Assembly (NCBI RefSeq): GCF_003732275.1
Contig: NZ_MOBM01000039.1
Coordinates: forward strand, 923,013 to 987,012
Origin: Pseudomonas frederiksbergensis
GTDB taxonomy: Bacteria > Pseudomonadota > Gammaproteobacteria > Pseudomonadales > Pseudomonadaceae
Direction: 5' to 3'
DNA: 64,000 nucleotides
The notes beneath the pieces were generated by a model. It did no database searches, was not told the DNA's origin, and worked only from the letters and a program-made list of their open reading frames with translations. Positions 1 through 8,430 of the stretch are shown here, piece by piece. Made by a program: the position numbers and the translations under genes. Position 1 is the first letter of the stretch. Each line of letters opens with the position of its first letter.

Positions 1-1
1 C

Positions 2-1492
2 AGCACCTGGTTCAGCCTGACGGTGGGTTTCCTGCTCGCCCTCGGTGCACTCGGGGTGTTTATCGTTCTGCTGACCGAGGCCCATGAGCTGGCCGAAGCG
101 GTCTGGACCCACAAACGCCGGCGTGAATTCCTGCCGGTCGTGGGCGAATCGGACTACCGACCGAAGGTGTCGATTCACGTACCTTGCTACAACGAGCCGC
201 CGGAGATGGTCAAACAGACCCTCAATGCCCTGGCCAATCTCGACTATCCGGACTTCGAAGTCCTGATCATCGACAACAACACCAAAGACCCGGCGGTCTG
301 GGAACCGGTGCGCGATTATTGCGAAACCCTCGGCCCGCGCTTCAAGTTCTTCCACGTGGCACCGTTGGCCGGTTTCAAGGGCGGCGCGCTGAATTACCTG
401 ATTCCGCACACCGCCAAGGATGCCGAAGTGATTGCGGTGATCGACTCGGACTACTGTGTCGACCCGAACTGGCTCAAGCACATGGTGCCGCACTTCGCCG
501 ATCCGAAAATCGCTGTGGTGCAGTCGCCACAGGATTACCGCGACCAGAACGAAAGCACCTTCAAGAAGCTCTGCTACGCGGAATACAAAGGCTTCTTCCA
601 CATCGGCATGGTCACCCGTAACGACCGTGACGCGATCATCCAGCACGGCACCATGACCATGACCCGGCGCTCGGTGCTCGAGGAACTGGGCTGGGCCGAC
701 TGGTGCATCTGTGAAGACGCCGAGTTGGGTCTGCGCGTGTTCGAAAAAGGTCTGTCGGCGGCGTATTACCACACCAGCTACGGCAAAGGCCTGATGCCCG
801 ATACCTTTATCGACTTCAAGAAACAGCGTTTCCGCTGGGCCTACGGAGCGATTCAGATCATCAAGCGTCACACCGCCAGCCTGCTGCGCGGCAAGGACAC
901 CGAACTGACCCGTGGCCAGCGTTACCACTTCCTCGCGGGCTGGTTGCCGTGGGTGGCGGACGGCATGAACATCTTCTTCACCGTCGGCGCGTTGTTGTGG
1001 TCGGCAGCGATGATCATCGTGCCGCAACGGGTCGATCCACCGCTGCTGATTTTCGCGATCCCGCCGTTGGCGCTGTTCGTGTTCAAGGTCGGCAAGATCA
1101 TCTTCCTGTACCGCCGTGCGGTCGGGGTCAACCTCAAGGATGCGTTCTGCGCGGCGTTGGCAGGGCTGGCGTTGTCGCACACCATCGCCAAAGCGGTGCT
1201 GTACGGCTTCTTCACCAGCAGCATTCCGTTCTTCCGTACCCCGAAAAACGCCGATAATCACGGCTTCTGGGTGGCCATTTCGGAAGCGCGCGAAGAGGTG
1301 TTCATCATGCTGCTGTTGTGGGGCGCGGCGCTGGGGATCTTCCTGGTGCAGGGCCTGCCGAGTAACGACATGCGCTTCTGGGTGACCATGTTGCTGGTGC
1401 AGTCGCTGCCATACCTGGCGGCGCTGATCATGGCGTTCCTGTCGTCGCTGCCAAAACCGGTGGCCGAAGCCGAGACCGCACCGGCTGTCTAA
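2..1492 (+). CDS. ndvB: NdvB-type glucan glucosyltransferase, 3' part (start outside window)
   Basis: The reading frame is open from the first bases, so the gene begins upstream; about 496 C-terminal residues are present. This is a membrane GT-2 glycosyltransferase. It has the nucleotide-sugar core with DSD near residue 147, an ED pair in the CEDAELGLRVFEKG segment, and QRFRW (QxxRW) in KKQRFRWAYGA, followed by several hydrophobic helices. In Pseudomonas, NdvB makes periplasmic cyclic beta-1,3-glucans linked to biofilm antibiotic tolerance. The assignment rests on the fold and on the ndvB-dapE-rlmA order known from P. aeruginosa (PA1163-PA1161, recalled, not searched). The GH17-like N-terminal half expected for NdvB lies outside the window. 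A generic cellulose-synthase-like transferase is the alternative. A terminator follows. Confidence 0.8.
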   Translation, partial: STWFSLTVGFLLALGALGVFIVLLTEAHELAEAVWTHKRRREFLPVVGESDYRPKVSIHVPCYNEPPEMVKQTLNALANLDYPDFEVLIIDNNTKDPAVWEPVRDYCETLGPRFKFFHVAPLAGFKGGALNYLIPHTAKDAEVIAVIDSDYCVDPNWLKHMVPHFADPKIAVVQSPQDYRDQNESTFKKLCYAEYKGFFHIGMVTRNDRDAIIQHGTMTMTRRSVLEELGWADWCICEDAELGLRVFEKGLSAAYYHTSYGKGLMPDTFIDFKKQRFRWAYGAIQIIKRHTASLLRGKDTELTRGQRYHFLAGWLPWVADGMNIFFTVGALLWSAAMIIVPQRVDPPLLIFAIPPLALFVFKVGKIIFLYRRAVGVNLKDAFCAALAGLALSHTIAKAVLYGFFTSSIPFFRTPKNADNHGFWVAISEAREEVFIMLLLWGAALGIFLVQGLPSNDMRFWVTMLLVQSLPYLAALIMAFLSSLPKPVAEAETAPAV

Positions 1493-1509
1493 ATCAGTAC
1501 AGATGCACT

Positions 1510-1540
1510 AAACGGCGGCCAATGGCCGCCGTTTTGCTTT
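1510..1540 (+). terminator. Intrinsic terminator after ndvB
   Basis: A perfect 11-bp stem (AAACGGCGGCC / GGCCGCCGTTT) with a 3-nt loop is followed by a T-rich stretch, 18 nt after the ndvB stop. Confidence 0.85.
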
Positions 1541-1591
1541 AAGATAACCGCCATTTTGCAGGCCTTGGCCTTTATGGCCTGACCCAATACC

Positions 1592-1681
1592 TGTGGGAGC
1601 GAGCCTGCTCGCGATAGCGGTCTGACAATCAACATCAATGTTGAATATACCGACCTCATCGCGAGCAGGCTCGCTCCCACA
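1592..1681. repeat. REPIN: inverted REP pair
   Basis: Two inverted copies of TGTGGGAGCGAGCCTGCTCGCGA flank a ~45-nt centre that carries its own small palindrome (CAACATcaATGTTG). The element sits in the dapE leader, and its right arm ends about 20 nt before the dapE start. Confidence 0.9.
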
Positions 1682-1703
1682 TTTACAGTTTCCGGAGCTT
1701 TCC

Positions 1704-2855
1704 ATGACGGCCCACGCCGACCTTTCGCCGACCCTTCAACTCGCCATCGACCTGATCCGCCGTCCGTCCGTGACACCGGTCGACGCCGATTGCCAGAAGC
1801 AGATGATGCAGCGCCTGGGCGATGCCGGTTTCAAACTGGAACCGATGCGCATCGAAGATGTGGATAACTTCTGGGCGACTCACGGTAAACACGAAGGCCC
1901 GGTGCTGTGTTTCGCCGGTCACACCGACGTAGTCCCGACCGGTCCGGTAACCGCCTGGCAGATCGATCCGTTCAACGCGGTGATCGACGAGCACGGCATG
2001 CTCTGCGGCCGTGGCGCGGCAGACATGAAAGGCAGCCTCGCGGCCATGACCGTAGCCGCTGAGCGCTTCGTCGCCGACTACCCGGACCACAAGGGCAAGG
2101 TCGCTTTCCTGATCACCAGCGACGAAGAAGGCCCGGCACATCACGGCACCAAGGCCGTGATCGAACGCCTCGCCGCCCGTAAGGAGCGTCTGGACTGGTG
2201 CATCGTCGGCGAACCGTCGAGCACTACCCTGGTGGGTGACGTGGTCAAAAACGGCCGTCGCGGCTCCCTCGGCGCCAAATTGACCGTGCACGGTGTGCAA
2301 GGTCACGTGGCGTATCCGCACCTGGCGAAGAACCCGATCCATCTCGCGGCCCCGGCGCTGGCCGAGCTGGCCGCCGAGCACTGGGACCACGGCAACGATT
2401 TCTTCCCGCCGACCAGTTTCCAGATCTCCAACGTCAATTCCGGTACCGGCGCGACCAACGTGATTCCGGGTGATCTGGTGGCGGTGTTCAACTTCCGCTT
2501 CTCCACCGAATCCACCGTCGAAGGCCTGCAAAAGCGCGTCGCCGATATTCTCGACAAGCATGGTCTGGACTGGCACATCGACTGGGCGCTGTCCGGCCTG
2601 CCGTTCCTCACCGAACCGGGCGCCCTGCTCGACGCGGTATCGGCGAGCATCAAGGACATCACCGGTCGCGAGACCAAGGCGTCCACCAGCGGCGGCACCT
2701 CCGACGGGCGCTTCATTGCGACCATGGGTACCCAAGTGGTCGAACTGGGCCCGGTCAACGCGACGATCCATCAGGTCAACGAGCGCGTACTGGCGGCCGA
2801 TCTCGACGTGCTGACCGAAATCTACTACCAGACCCTGATCAAGTTGCTCGCCTGA
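1704..2855 (+). CDS. dapE: Succinyl-diaminopimelate desuccinylase DapE
   Basis: A cytosolic zinc aminoacylase of the M20 family. It hydrolyses N-succinyl-LL-2,6-diaminopimelate to LL-diaminopimelate and succinate, for lysine and peptidoglycan synthesis. The 383-residue length is normal for DapE. Metal-site motifs are visible: GHTDVVP (H73), GRGAADMKGS (bridging Asp) and TSDEEGPA (Glu pair). An in-frame TTG 66 nt upstream lies inside the REPIN, so the ATG at 1704, behind a purine-rich CCGGAG, is the better start. The last base of its TGA is the first base of the rlmA ATG, so the two genes are translationally coupled. Confidence 0.96.
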   Translation: MTAHADLSPTLQLAIDLIRRPSVTPVDADCQKQMMQRLGDAGFKLEPMRIEDVDNFWATHGKHEGPVLCFAGHTDVVPTGPVTAWQIDPFNAVIDEHGMLCGRGAADMKGSLAAMTVAAERFVADYPDHKGKVAFLITSDEEGPAHHGTKAVIERLAARKERLDWCIVGEPSSTTLVGDVVKNGRRGSLGAKLTVHGVQGHVAYPHLAKNPIHLAAPALAELAAEHWDHGNDFFPPTSFQISNVNSGTGATNVIPGDLVAVFNFRFSTESTVEGLQKRVADILDKHGLDWHIDWALSGLPFLTEPGALLDAVSASIKDITGRETKASTSGGTSDGRFIATMGTQVVELGPVNATIHQVNERVLAADLDVLTEIYYQTLIKLLA

Positions 2856-3664
2856 TGCTTGCGTGTCCGATCTGCAGCGAACCGCTGAACGCGGTGGATA
2901 ACGGCGTGGCTTGTCCCGCCGGGCATCGTTTCGACCGTGCGCGGCAGGGTTACCTGAACCTGTTGCCGGTGCAGCACAAAAACAGCCGCGACCCTGGGGA
3001 TAACTTGGCGATGGTCGAAGCCCGTCGCGACTTTTTGAACGCCGGCCATTACGCGCCGGTGGCCAAGCGTCTGGCGGAACTGGCGGCGCAGTACGCGCCC
3101 CAGCGCTGGCTGGACATCGGTTGTGGCGAGGGTTACTACACCGCGCAAATCGCCGAAGCCTTGCCCAACGCCGATGGCTACGCACTGGACATTTCCCGGG
3201 AAGCGGTCAAACGCGCCTGCAAACGCAACCCTGCACTGACCTGGTTGATCGCCAGCATGGCGCGGGTGCCATTGGCCTCCGGCAGCTGCCAGTTTCTCGC
3301 CAGCGTTTTCAGCCCGCTGGACTGGGAAGAAGCCAAGCGCCTGCTCAACCCTGGTGGCGGCTTGATGAAAGTCGGGCCGACCAGCGGCCATCTGATGGAA
3401 TTGCGCGAGCGGCTGTACGACGAAGTCCGCGAGTACACCGACGACAAGCATTTGGCGTTGGTGCCGGAAGGCATGGCGCTGCAGCATAGCGAAACCCTGG
3501 AGTTCAAACTGACGCTGGTTAACGGTCAGGATCGCGCGAACCTGTTGGCCATGACACCCCACGGCTGGCGCGCGAGTGCCGAACGCCGGGCGGCAGTCAT
3601 CGAACAGGCCGAGCCGTTCGAGGTCACCGTGTCGATGCGCTACGATTATTTTGTTCTTCAATAA
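2855..3664 (+). CDS. rlmA: 23S rRNA (guanine-745-N1)-methyltransferase RlmA
   Basis: A 269-residue SAM-dependent methyltransferase that modifies G745 of 23S rRNA (formerly rrmA). The N-terminus has a zinc-binding arrangement, CPIC near residue 4 followed by a C...H pair in ACPAGHRFDRARQGYLNLL. The SAM-binding motif I (LDIGCGEGYYT) starts near residue 85. The TGATG overlap with dapE indicates coupled translation. The same dapE-rlmA pairing is known in P. aeruginosa. Confidence 0.93.
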   Translation: MLACPICSEPLNAVDNGVACPAGHRFDRARQGYLNLLPVQHKNSRDPGDNLAMVEARRDFLNAGHYAPVAKRLAELAAQYAPQRWLDIGCGEGYYTAQIAEALPNADGYALDISREAVKRACKRNPALTWLIASMARVPLASGSCQFLASVFSPLDWEEAKRLLNPGGGLMKVGPTSGHLMELRERLYDEVREYTDDKHLALVPEGMALQHSETLEFKLTLVNGQDRANLLAMTPHGWRASAERRAAVIEQAEPFEVTVSMRYDYFVLQ

Positions 3665-3748
3665 ACTCTTAAATTTTGGTCTTGAGCAAACTGCTTGAGG
3701 CCGGCTAAATCCGCGAATGGATTTTTCAGACCCGCAGTGAGGACATCC

Positions 3749-4126
3749 ATGCGCCAACCCGATATCGAGATTTACCTGAAAGACGCCGACGTCGACTACA
3801 AGGCCATCGCAGCCTGGCTCGGCGCGGCTTTAGGCCCGTGCACCGATTGGGTTCAGAAAGGCCAGACCTACAAGTGCAAGGCCGGCAACGTGCCGGTTAC
3901 CTGGCTGCCGAAAGCTGTCGGCAAATGGAACAGCCTGTACCTGGAAAGCGACCAGACCCCATGGGAGGACGACATCGCCTGCGCCCGCGCAGCCTTTGCC
4001 GCACTGAACGTAGAAGTGCGTTGCGCACCAGGTAGCTGGGTCGAGGAAGAAGGTGAAGAGACGGCGGATCGCTGGATGCGGATCAGCGTTGATGGTGAAG
4101 AAGAAATCACCTGGAAAACTGCTTAA
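3749..4126 (+). CDS. Conserved hypothetical protein, 125 aa
   Basis: The ATG at 3749 follows GAGGACATCC, a good ribosome-binding site; an in-frame upstream start at 3695 has none. The product is small, soluble and acidic with no signal peptide or membrane segment, and has a tryptophan-rich body (AAWLGAALG, VTWLPKAVGKWNSLYLE). I do not recognise a named domain. Its place between rlmA and a cold-shock gene matches a conserved Pseudomonas hypothetical gene in the same neighbourhood. No function can be inferred. Confidence 0.8.
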   Translation: MRQPDIEIYLKDADVDYKAIAAWLGAALGPCTDWVQKGQTYKCKAGNVPVTWLPKAVGKWNSLYLESDQTPWEDDIACARAAFAALNVEVRCAPGSWVEEEGEETADRWMRISVDGEEEITWKTA

Positions 4127-4182
4127 AACCTGAACGCTGTATCTGTGGAGTGCCCAAAATGGCAGGCCACAGGGAGATCCAT

Positions 4183-4272
4183 TGTGGGAGCGAGCCTGCT
4201 CGCGATAGCGTCCTTTCATTCAACATTGATGTTGAATGTCAGTCAGCTATCGCGAGCAGGCTCGCTCCCACA
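4183..4272. repeat. REPIN: inverted REP pair
   Basis: Inverted TGTGGGAGCGAGCCTGCTCGCGAT arms around a centre containing CAACATTGATGTTGA, the same inner palindrome as in the 1.6-kb element. It lies between the convergent hypothetical gene and csp. Confidence 0.9.
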
Positions 4273-4300
4273 GTGGTTTTTGGTGATCCGAAGATCGAGT

Positions 4301-4510
4301 TTACAAGCCTACAACGTCTTCAGCCTGCAAGCCCTTCTCGCCGGTCACCACCGCATACTCAACCTGCTGACCTTCAGTCAGCGAGCGATGCCCTTCGCCG
4401 CGGATCGCGCGGTAATGCACGAACACGTCCACCCCGTCCTCGCGCTGAATGAAGCCATAGCCCTTGGCGTCGTTGAACCACTTCACATTGCCGGTTTCGC
4501 GCGTTGCCAT
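4301..4510 (-). CDS. Cold-shock domain protein (CspA family)
   Basis: A 69-residue single cold-shock-domain protein that binds single-stranded RNA or DNA as a chaperone. The RNP1-like motif KGYGFI and the RNP2-like motif VFVHY are intact within GNVKWFNDAKGYGFIQ...DVFVHYRAI. Length is standard for the family. The start lies behind AGGGGG. The leader is short (about 30 nt from the predicted promoter), unlike the long thermosensing leader of E. coli cspA. The gene is divergent from plsB. Which paralogue it is cannot be decided from sequence alone. Confidence 0.93.
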   Translation of the reverse strand: MATRETGNVKWFNDAKGYGFIQREDGVDVFVHYRAIRGEGHRSLTEGQQVEYAVVTGEKGLQAEDVVGL

Positions 4511-4546
4511 ATCTGGTTACCCCCTTGTTTTTATTTTGAACGGCCG

Positions 4547-4574
4547 AGTATATGACAGCCATCAAAACTCTCAA
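4547..4574 (-). promoter_or_regulatory. Sigma-70-type promoter for the cold-shock gene
   Basis: Read on the minus strand: TTGAGA (4569-4574), a 16-nt spacer, then TATACT (4547-4552). It is correctly placed for a short leader ahead of the gene starting at 4510. Confidence 0.6.
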
Positions 4575-4635
4575 CTCAAGTTTACTTAGGCGCTTTTTTG
4601 CCGATTTTCGGCGAATACGGCACACTATCTGCCGC

Positions 4636-4658
4636 CCGAGCAAACGCTCGGTTTTTTT
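4636..4658 (+). terminator. Intrinsic terminator or attenuator in the plsB leader
   Basis: Stem CCGAGC / GCTCGG with loop AAAC and a run of seven T, ending 18 nt before the plsB ATG. No plus-strand gene precedes it, because csp is divergent. It would therefore end a short leader transcript or attenuate plsB. Confidence 0.7.
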
Positions 4659-4676
4659 CACTCACGCAGAAGCCGT

Positions 4677-7181
4677 ATGACCCGTTCCCCGTTCCGCCGT
4701 CTTGTGTTTGGCACCCTGCGCCGACTGCTGTACCTCTGGGTTCGCTCGGAGACGATCAACCAGTCGTCGTTCACCCTTGACCTCGACCGCAGTCGGCCGG
4801 TGTTCTACGTCCTGCAAAATCCTTCACTGACCGACCTCGCCGTGGTCGATACCGAATGCAGCAAGGCCGGCCTGCCCCGCCCGGTATTGCCGGTATCGGT
4901 GGGTGCGTTGGTAGAGCCCGCCGCGTTCTTTTACCTGACGCCGGAGCCCGACTGGCTCGGCCGTCAGGACAAACGCGGCGCGCCACCGACCCTGACCCGT
5001 CTGGTCAGCGCCCTGAGCCAGAACGCCGCCGAAGACGCGCAGATCATTCCGGTCAGCGTGTTCTGGGGCCAGTCGCCGGACAGCGAATCGAGCCCGTGGA
5101 AACTGTTGTTCGCCGACAGTTGGGCCGTCACCGGGCGTTTGCGTCGGCTGCTGAGCATCATGATTCTGGGGCGCAAAACCCGGGTACAGTTCTCGGCGCC
5201 GATTCATCTGCGTGAGCTGATCGATCACAACAAAGGCCACGAGCGCACCGTGCGCATGGCCCAGCGGATTCTGCGGGTACACTTTCGCAACCTGAAAGCC
5301 GCAGTGATCGGCCCGGACATTTCCCACCGCCGCAACCTGGTCAAAGGCCTGCTCAATCAGCCTTCGGTCAAACAGGCGATCCTCGACGAAGCCGAGCGCG
5401 AGAACATCTCGCCGGAAAAAGCCAAGGCCCAGGCCTTGCGCTACGGCAACGAGATCGCCTCGGACTACACCTACACCGCGATCCGCTTTCTGGAAGTGGT
5501 GCTGAGCTGGTTCTGGAACAAGATCTACGACGGGATCAAGGTCAACCACATCGAAGGTGTGCAGAAAGTCGCCCAGGGTCACGAAGTGATCTACGTGCCG
5601 TGCCACCGCAGCCACATCGACTATTTGCTGCTCTCCTATCTGCTGTTCCGCAACGGCCTGACCCCGCCGCACATCGCCGCCGGGATCAACCTCAACATGC
5701 CGGTGATCGGTAGCTTGCTGCGCCGTGGCGGCGCGTTTTTCATGCGCCGCACCTTCAAGGGCAACCCGCTCTACACCTCGGTGTTCAACGAATACCTGCA
5801 CACCCTGTTCACTAAAGGCTTCCCGGTCGAGTACTTCGTCGAGGGCGGCCGTTCGCGTACCGGGCGCATGCTGCAACCGAAAACCGGGATGCTCGCGATC
5901 ACTCTGCGCAGCTTCCTGCGTTCGTCGCGCATGCCGATCGTGTTCATACCGGTGTACATCGGCTACGAGCGCGTGCTGGAAGGCCGTACCTACCTCGGCG
6001 AGCTGCGTGGGGCGAGCAAGAAGAAAGAATCGATCTTCGACATCTTCAAAGTCATCGGCGCGCTCAAACAGCGCTTCGGTCAGGTCGCGGTCAACTTCGG
6101 TGAGCCGATCAAACTGGCGGAGTTCCTCGACAGCGAACAGCCAGACTGGCGCCAACAGGAGCTCGGCCCACAGTTCAAACCGGCCTGGCTCAACGAAACC
6201 ACCAACCGCCTCGGCGAGAAAGTCGCACAGCATTTGAATGAAGCGGCGGCGATCAACCCGGTAAATCTGGTGGCCCTGGCGTTGCTGTCCACCAGCCGCC
6301 TGGCCCTGGACGATCGCGCCATGGCGCGGGTGCTCGATCTGTATCTGGCGCTGTTGCGCAAGGTTCCCTACTCCTCGCACACCACCCTGCCGGACGGTGA
6401 CGGTCGGGCGCTGATCGAGCACGTGAAGGACATGGACCTGCTGTCCGAGCAAAGCGATGCGCTGGGCAAGATTCTGTACCTGGACGAACAAAACGCCGTC
6501 CTGATGACCTACTACCGCAACAACGTGCTGCACATCTTCGCATTGCCGTCGTTGCTGGCGAGTTTCTTCCAGAGCACCTCGCGCATGAGCCGCGAGCAGA
6601 TCCTGCGCTATACCCGCGCGCTATACCCGTACTTGCAATCGGAGCTGTTCATTCGCTGGTCGCTGGACGAACTCGATGGCGTGGTCGATCAATGGCTCGA
6701 AGCCTTCGTCGAGCAAGGCCTGCTGCGTTTCGAGAAAGACGTGTACCTGCGTCCGGCACCGAGTTCACGGCATTTCGTACTACTGACGCTGCTGTCGAAA
6801 AGCATCGCCCAGACCTTGCAACGCTTCTACATGACCGTTTCCCTGCTGCTCAACAGCGGCCAGAACAGCATCAGCGCCGAAGAACTGGAAGACCTGTGTA
6901 CGGTCATGGCCCAGCGCCTGTCGATCCTCCACGGCCTGAACGCCCCGGAGTTCTTCGACAAGAGCCTGTTCCGTCACTTCATCCAGACGATGCTGGACCT
7001 CGACGTTCTGCGCCGCGACGAGGCCGGCAAGTTGAGCTATCACGAACTGCTCGGCGAACTGGCCGAAGGCGCGGCCAAACGGGTATTGCCGGCGGAGATT
7101 CGTTTGTCGATCCGTCAGGTGGCGTTGCATCGCAGTGAAGATGCGGCGGATCAAGTCGCGGCCCCAACGCAGACCGTCTAA
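4677..7181 (+). CDS. plsB: Glycerol-3-phosphate 1-O-acyltransferase PlsB
   Basis: Inner-membrane enzyme that acylates sn-glycerol-3-phosphate at position 1, the first committed step of phospholipid synthesis. At 834 residues it is close to the E. coli enzyme (about 807). The acyltransferase block I HRSHID falls at residues 310-315, with catalytic H310 and D315. Further blocks follow: FFMRRTFKG, FVEGGRSRTG and FIPVYIGYERV. The start is the ATG at 4677, directly after a leader terminator hairpin. A short inverted repeat (7190-7214) follows the stop. Confidence 0.97.
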   Translation: MTRSPFRRLVFGTLRRLLYLWVRSETINQSSFTLDLDRSRPVFYVLQNPSLTDLAVVDTECSKAGLPRPVLPVSVGALVEPAAFFYLTPEPDWLGRQDKRGAPPTLTRLVSALSQNAAEDAQIIPVSVFWGQSPDSESSPWKLLFADSWAVTGRLRRLLSIMILGRKTRVQFSAPIHLRELIDHNKGHERTVRMAQRILRVHFRNLKAAVIGPDISHRRNLVKGLLNQPSVKQAILDEAERENISPEKAKAQALRYGNEIASDYTYTAIRFLEVVLSWFWNKIYDGIKVNHIEGVQKVAQGHEVIYVPCHRSHIDYLLLSYLLFRNGLTPPHIAAGINLNMPVIGSLLRRGGAFFMRRTFKGNPLYTSVFNEYLHTLFTKGFPVEYFVEGGRSRTGRMLQPKTGMLAITLRSFLRSSRMPIVFIPVYIGYERVLEGRTYLGELRGASKKKESIFDIFKVIGALKQRFGQVAVNFGEPIKLAEFLDSEQPDWRQQELGPQFKPAWLNETTNRLGEKVAQHLNEAAAINPVNLVALALLSTSRLALDDRAMARVLDLYLALLRKVPYSSHTTLPDGDGRALIEHVKDMDLLSEQSDALGKILYLDEQNAVLMTYYRNNVLHIFALPSLLASFFQSTSRMSREQILRYTRALYPYLQSELFIRWSLDELDGVVDQWLEAFVEQGLLRFEKDVYLRPAPSSRHFVLLTLLSKSIAQTLQRFYMTVSLLLNSGQNSISAEELEDLCTVMAQRLSILHGLNAPEFFDKSLFRHFIQTMLDLDVLRRDEAGKLSYHELLGELAEGAAKRVLPAEIRLSIRQVALHRSEDAADQVAAPTQTV

Positions 7182-7189
7182 ATTCCTAC

Positions 7190-7214
7190 AGGCGCCAGGC
7201 TTCTTCTGGCGCCT
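7190..7214 (+). terminator. Hairpin after plsB
   Basis: Stem AGGCGCCAG / CTGGCGCCT with a 7-nt loop, but only a weak T run after it. Termination is probably partial, since the lipoprotein gene starts 19 nt later. Confidence 0.5.
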
Positions 7215-7232
7215 TCGATACGGAGATCTTCG

Positions 7233-7631
7233 ATGAAAAAACTCTCTCTCGTCCTGCTGACTACCTTGCTCGGTGCCTGCCAGTCGACACAACCGACCGC
7301 CAACACCAGCCTCGACGGCGAAGTGTTCTACCTGCAACGCATTGCTCTGCCACCGAACGCGACCTTGAGCGTCAGCTTGCAAGATGTGTCCCTGGCCGAC
7401 GCACCGGCGGTAGTGCTCGACGAGCAGAAAGGCCCGATCAAGGGCCAAGTGCCGTTGCCATTCCATTTGAGCTACGATCCGGCGCAGGTCAAACCCGGTC
7501 ATCGTTATTCGGTCAGCGCCCGCATCGAAGTCAATGGCGAGTTGATGTTCATCACCACTGAAAATCACGCCGTGCAATTGGACGGCAAAGACCCGCAACC
7601 CCTGAAAATTCGCGTGGACGCCGCCCGATAA
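7233..7631 (+). CDS. YbaY-type lipoprotein
   Basis: 132 residues. The N-terminus MKKLSLVLLTTLLGAC is a lipoprotein signal with lipobox LLGAC and lipidated Cys16. The body resembles the YbaY/YscW beta-sandwich lipoproteins (FYLQRIALPPNATLSVSLQDVS). An RBS-like GGAGATC precedes the ATG. It lies between plsB and the DUF4197 gene on the same strand. The role is unknown; relatives include pilotin-like secretin chaperones, but no secretin is encoded nearby. Confidence 0.82.
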   Translation: MKKLSLVLLTTLLGACQSTQPTANTSLDGEVFYLQRIALPPNATLSVSLQDVSLADAPAVVLDEQKGPIKGQVPLPFHLSYDPAQVKPGHRYSVSARIEVNGELMFITTENHAVQLDGKDPQPLKIRVDAAR

Positions 7632-7633
7632 CT

Positions 7634-7687
7634 CTCTTTTCTGAACCTTTTTGCTGAACCTTTTTTTCTGAGCCTTTTTTTCTGAAT
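7634..7687. repeat. Four-unit 13-14-bp tandem repeat
   Basis: Four consecutive copies of CTTTTTTTCTGAAC-like units (13, 13, 14 and 14 nt) differing mainly in T-tract length. They fill the gap between the lipoprotein stop and the RBS of the DUF4197 gene. Confidence 0.85.
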
Positions 7688-7699
7688 AAGGAAGCCGCC

Positions 7700-8389
7700 A
7701 TGCTCCGCCCTACCCTTCGCTTCGCCGGCCTGTGCGCAGGCTTGATGATCTGCGCCAACGCCCTGGCAGTGTCTCTCAGTGACCTGTCGCAACAAGACGC
7801 CACCGGCGGTCTCAAGGACGCTCTGACCCAAGGCGCGCAACTGGCCGTTAAGCAACTCGGCACACCCGGCGGCTTCAGCAACAACCCGGACGTGAAGATC
7901 GAACTGCCGGGCAAGCTGGGTAAAGTCGCCAGCAAAATGAAACAGTTCGGTATGGGTGAGCAGGTTGACCAGCTGGAAACCAGCATGAACAAAGCGGCTG
8001 AAACCGCCGTGACACAAGCCCAGCCAATCCTGGTGGATGCTGTGAAGAAAATGAGCGTGGAGGATGCCAAGGGCATTCTCAGCGGCGGCAAAGACTCGGC
8101 TACTCAGTACCTGAGCAAAACCAGCCGCGAGCAGATCCGCACCAAGTTCCTGCTGATCGTCAAACAAGCCACCGACCAGGTCGGCCTGGCCAAGCAATAC
8201 AACTCGTTCGCCGGGCAAGCCGCGACGATGGGTGTGGTGGATGCGAAGAGCGCCAACATCGAAAGCTACGTGACCGAGCAGGCGTTGAACGGTTTGTTCG
8301 AGATGATTGGCAAGCAGGAAGAAACCATTCGCCATAACCCTGCGGCGGCGGCGACCAGTTTGGCGAAGAAGGTGTTTGGTACGTTGTAA
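7700..8389 (+). CDS. DUF4197 family exported protein
   Basis: 229 residues, with a cleavable signal peptide ending near residue 23 (CANALA) and an alpha-helical secreted body rich in Gln, Lys and Ala. Sequence features (VSLSDLSQQDATGGLKDAL, IRTKFLLIVKQATDQVGLA) match the DUF4197 family, whose function is not known. Length is typical. The start follows AAGGAAGCCGCC. The leader consists of the 13-14-bp T-rich tandem repeat. In P. aeruginosa the corresponding gene also sits next to mexK. Confidence 0.85.
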   Translation: MLRPTLRFAGLCAGLMICANALAVSLSDLSQQDATGGLKDALTQGAQLAVKQLGTPGGFSNNPDVKIELPGKLGKVASKMKQFGMGEQVDQLETSMNKAAETAVTQAQPILVDAVKKMSVEDAKGILSGGKDSATQYLSKTSREQIRTKFLLIVKQATDQVGLAKQYNSFAGQAATMGVVDAKSANIESYVTEQALNGLFEMIGKQEETIRHNPAAAATSLAKKVFGTL

Positions 8390-8430
8390 TTGTCCAAGTG
8401 CAACAACAATGCCTGGAGCGATGAACTATC

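Noticed and set aside
4824..6533. A 569-codon open frame on the minus strand inside plsB, and similar long antisense frames (1683-3185, 11674-13239, 54146-56792)
   Set aside because: Composition-driven shadows of GC-rich genes; their products have no recognisable motifs, while the sense frames encode well-known proteins.
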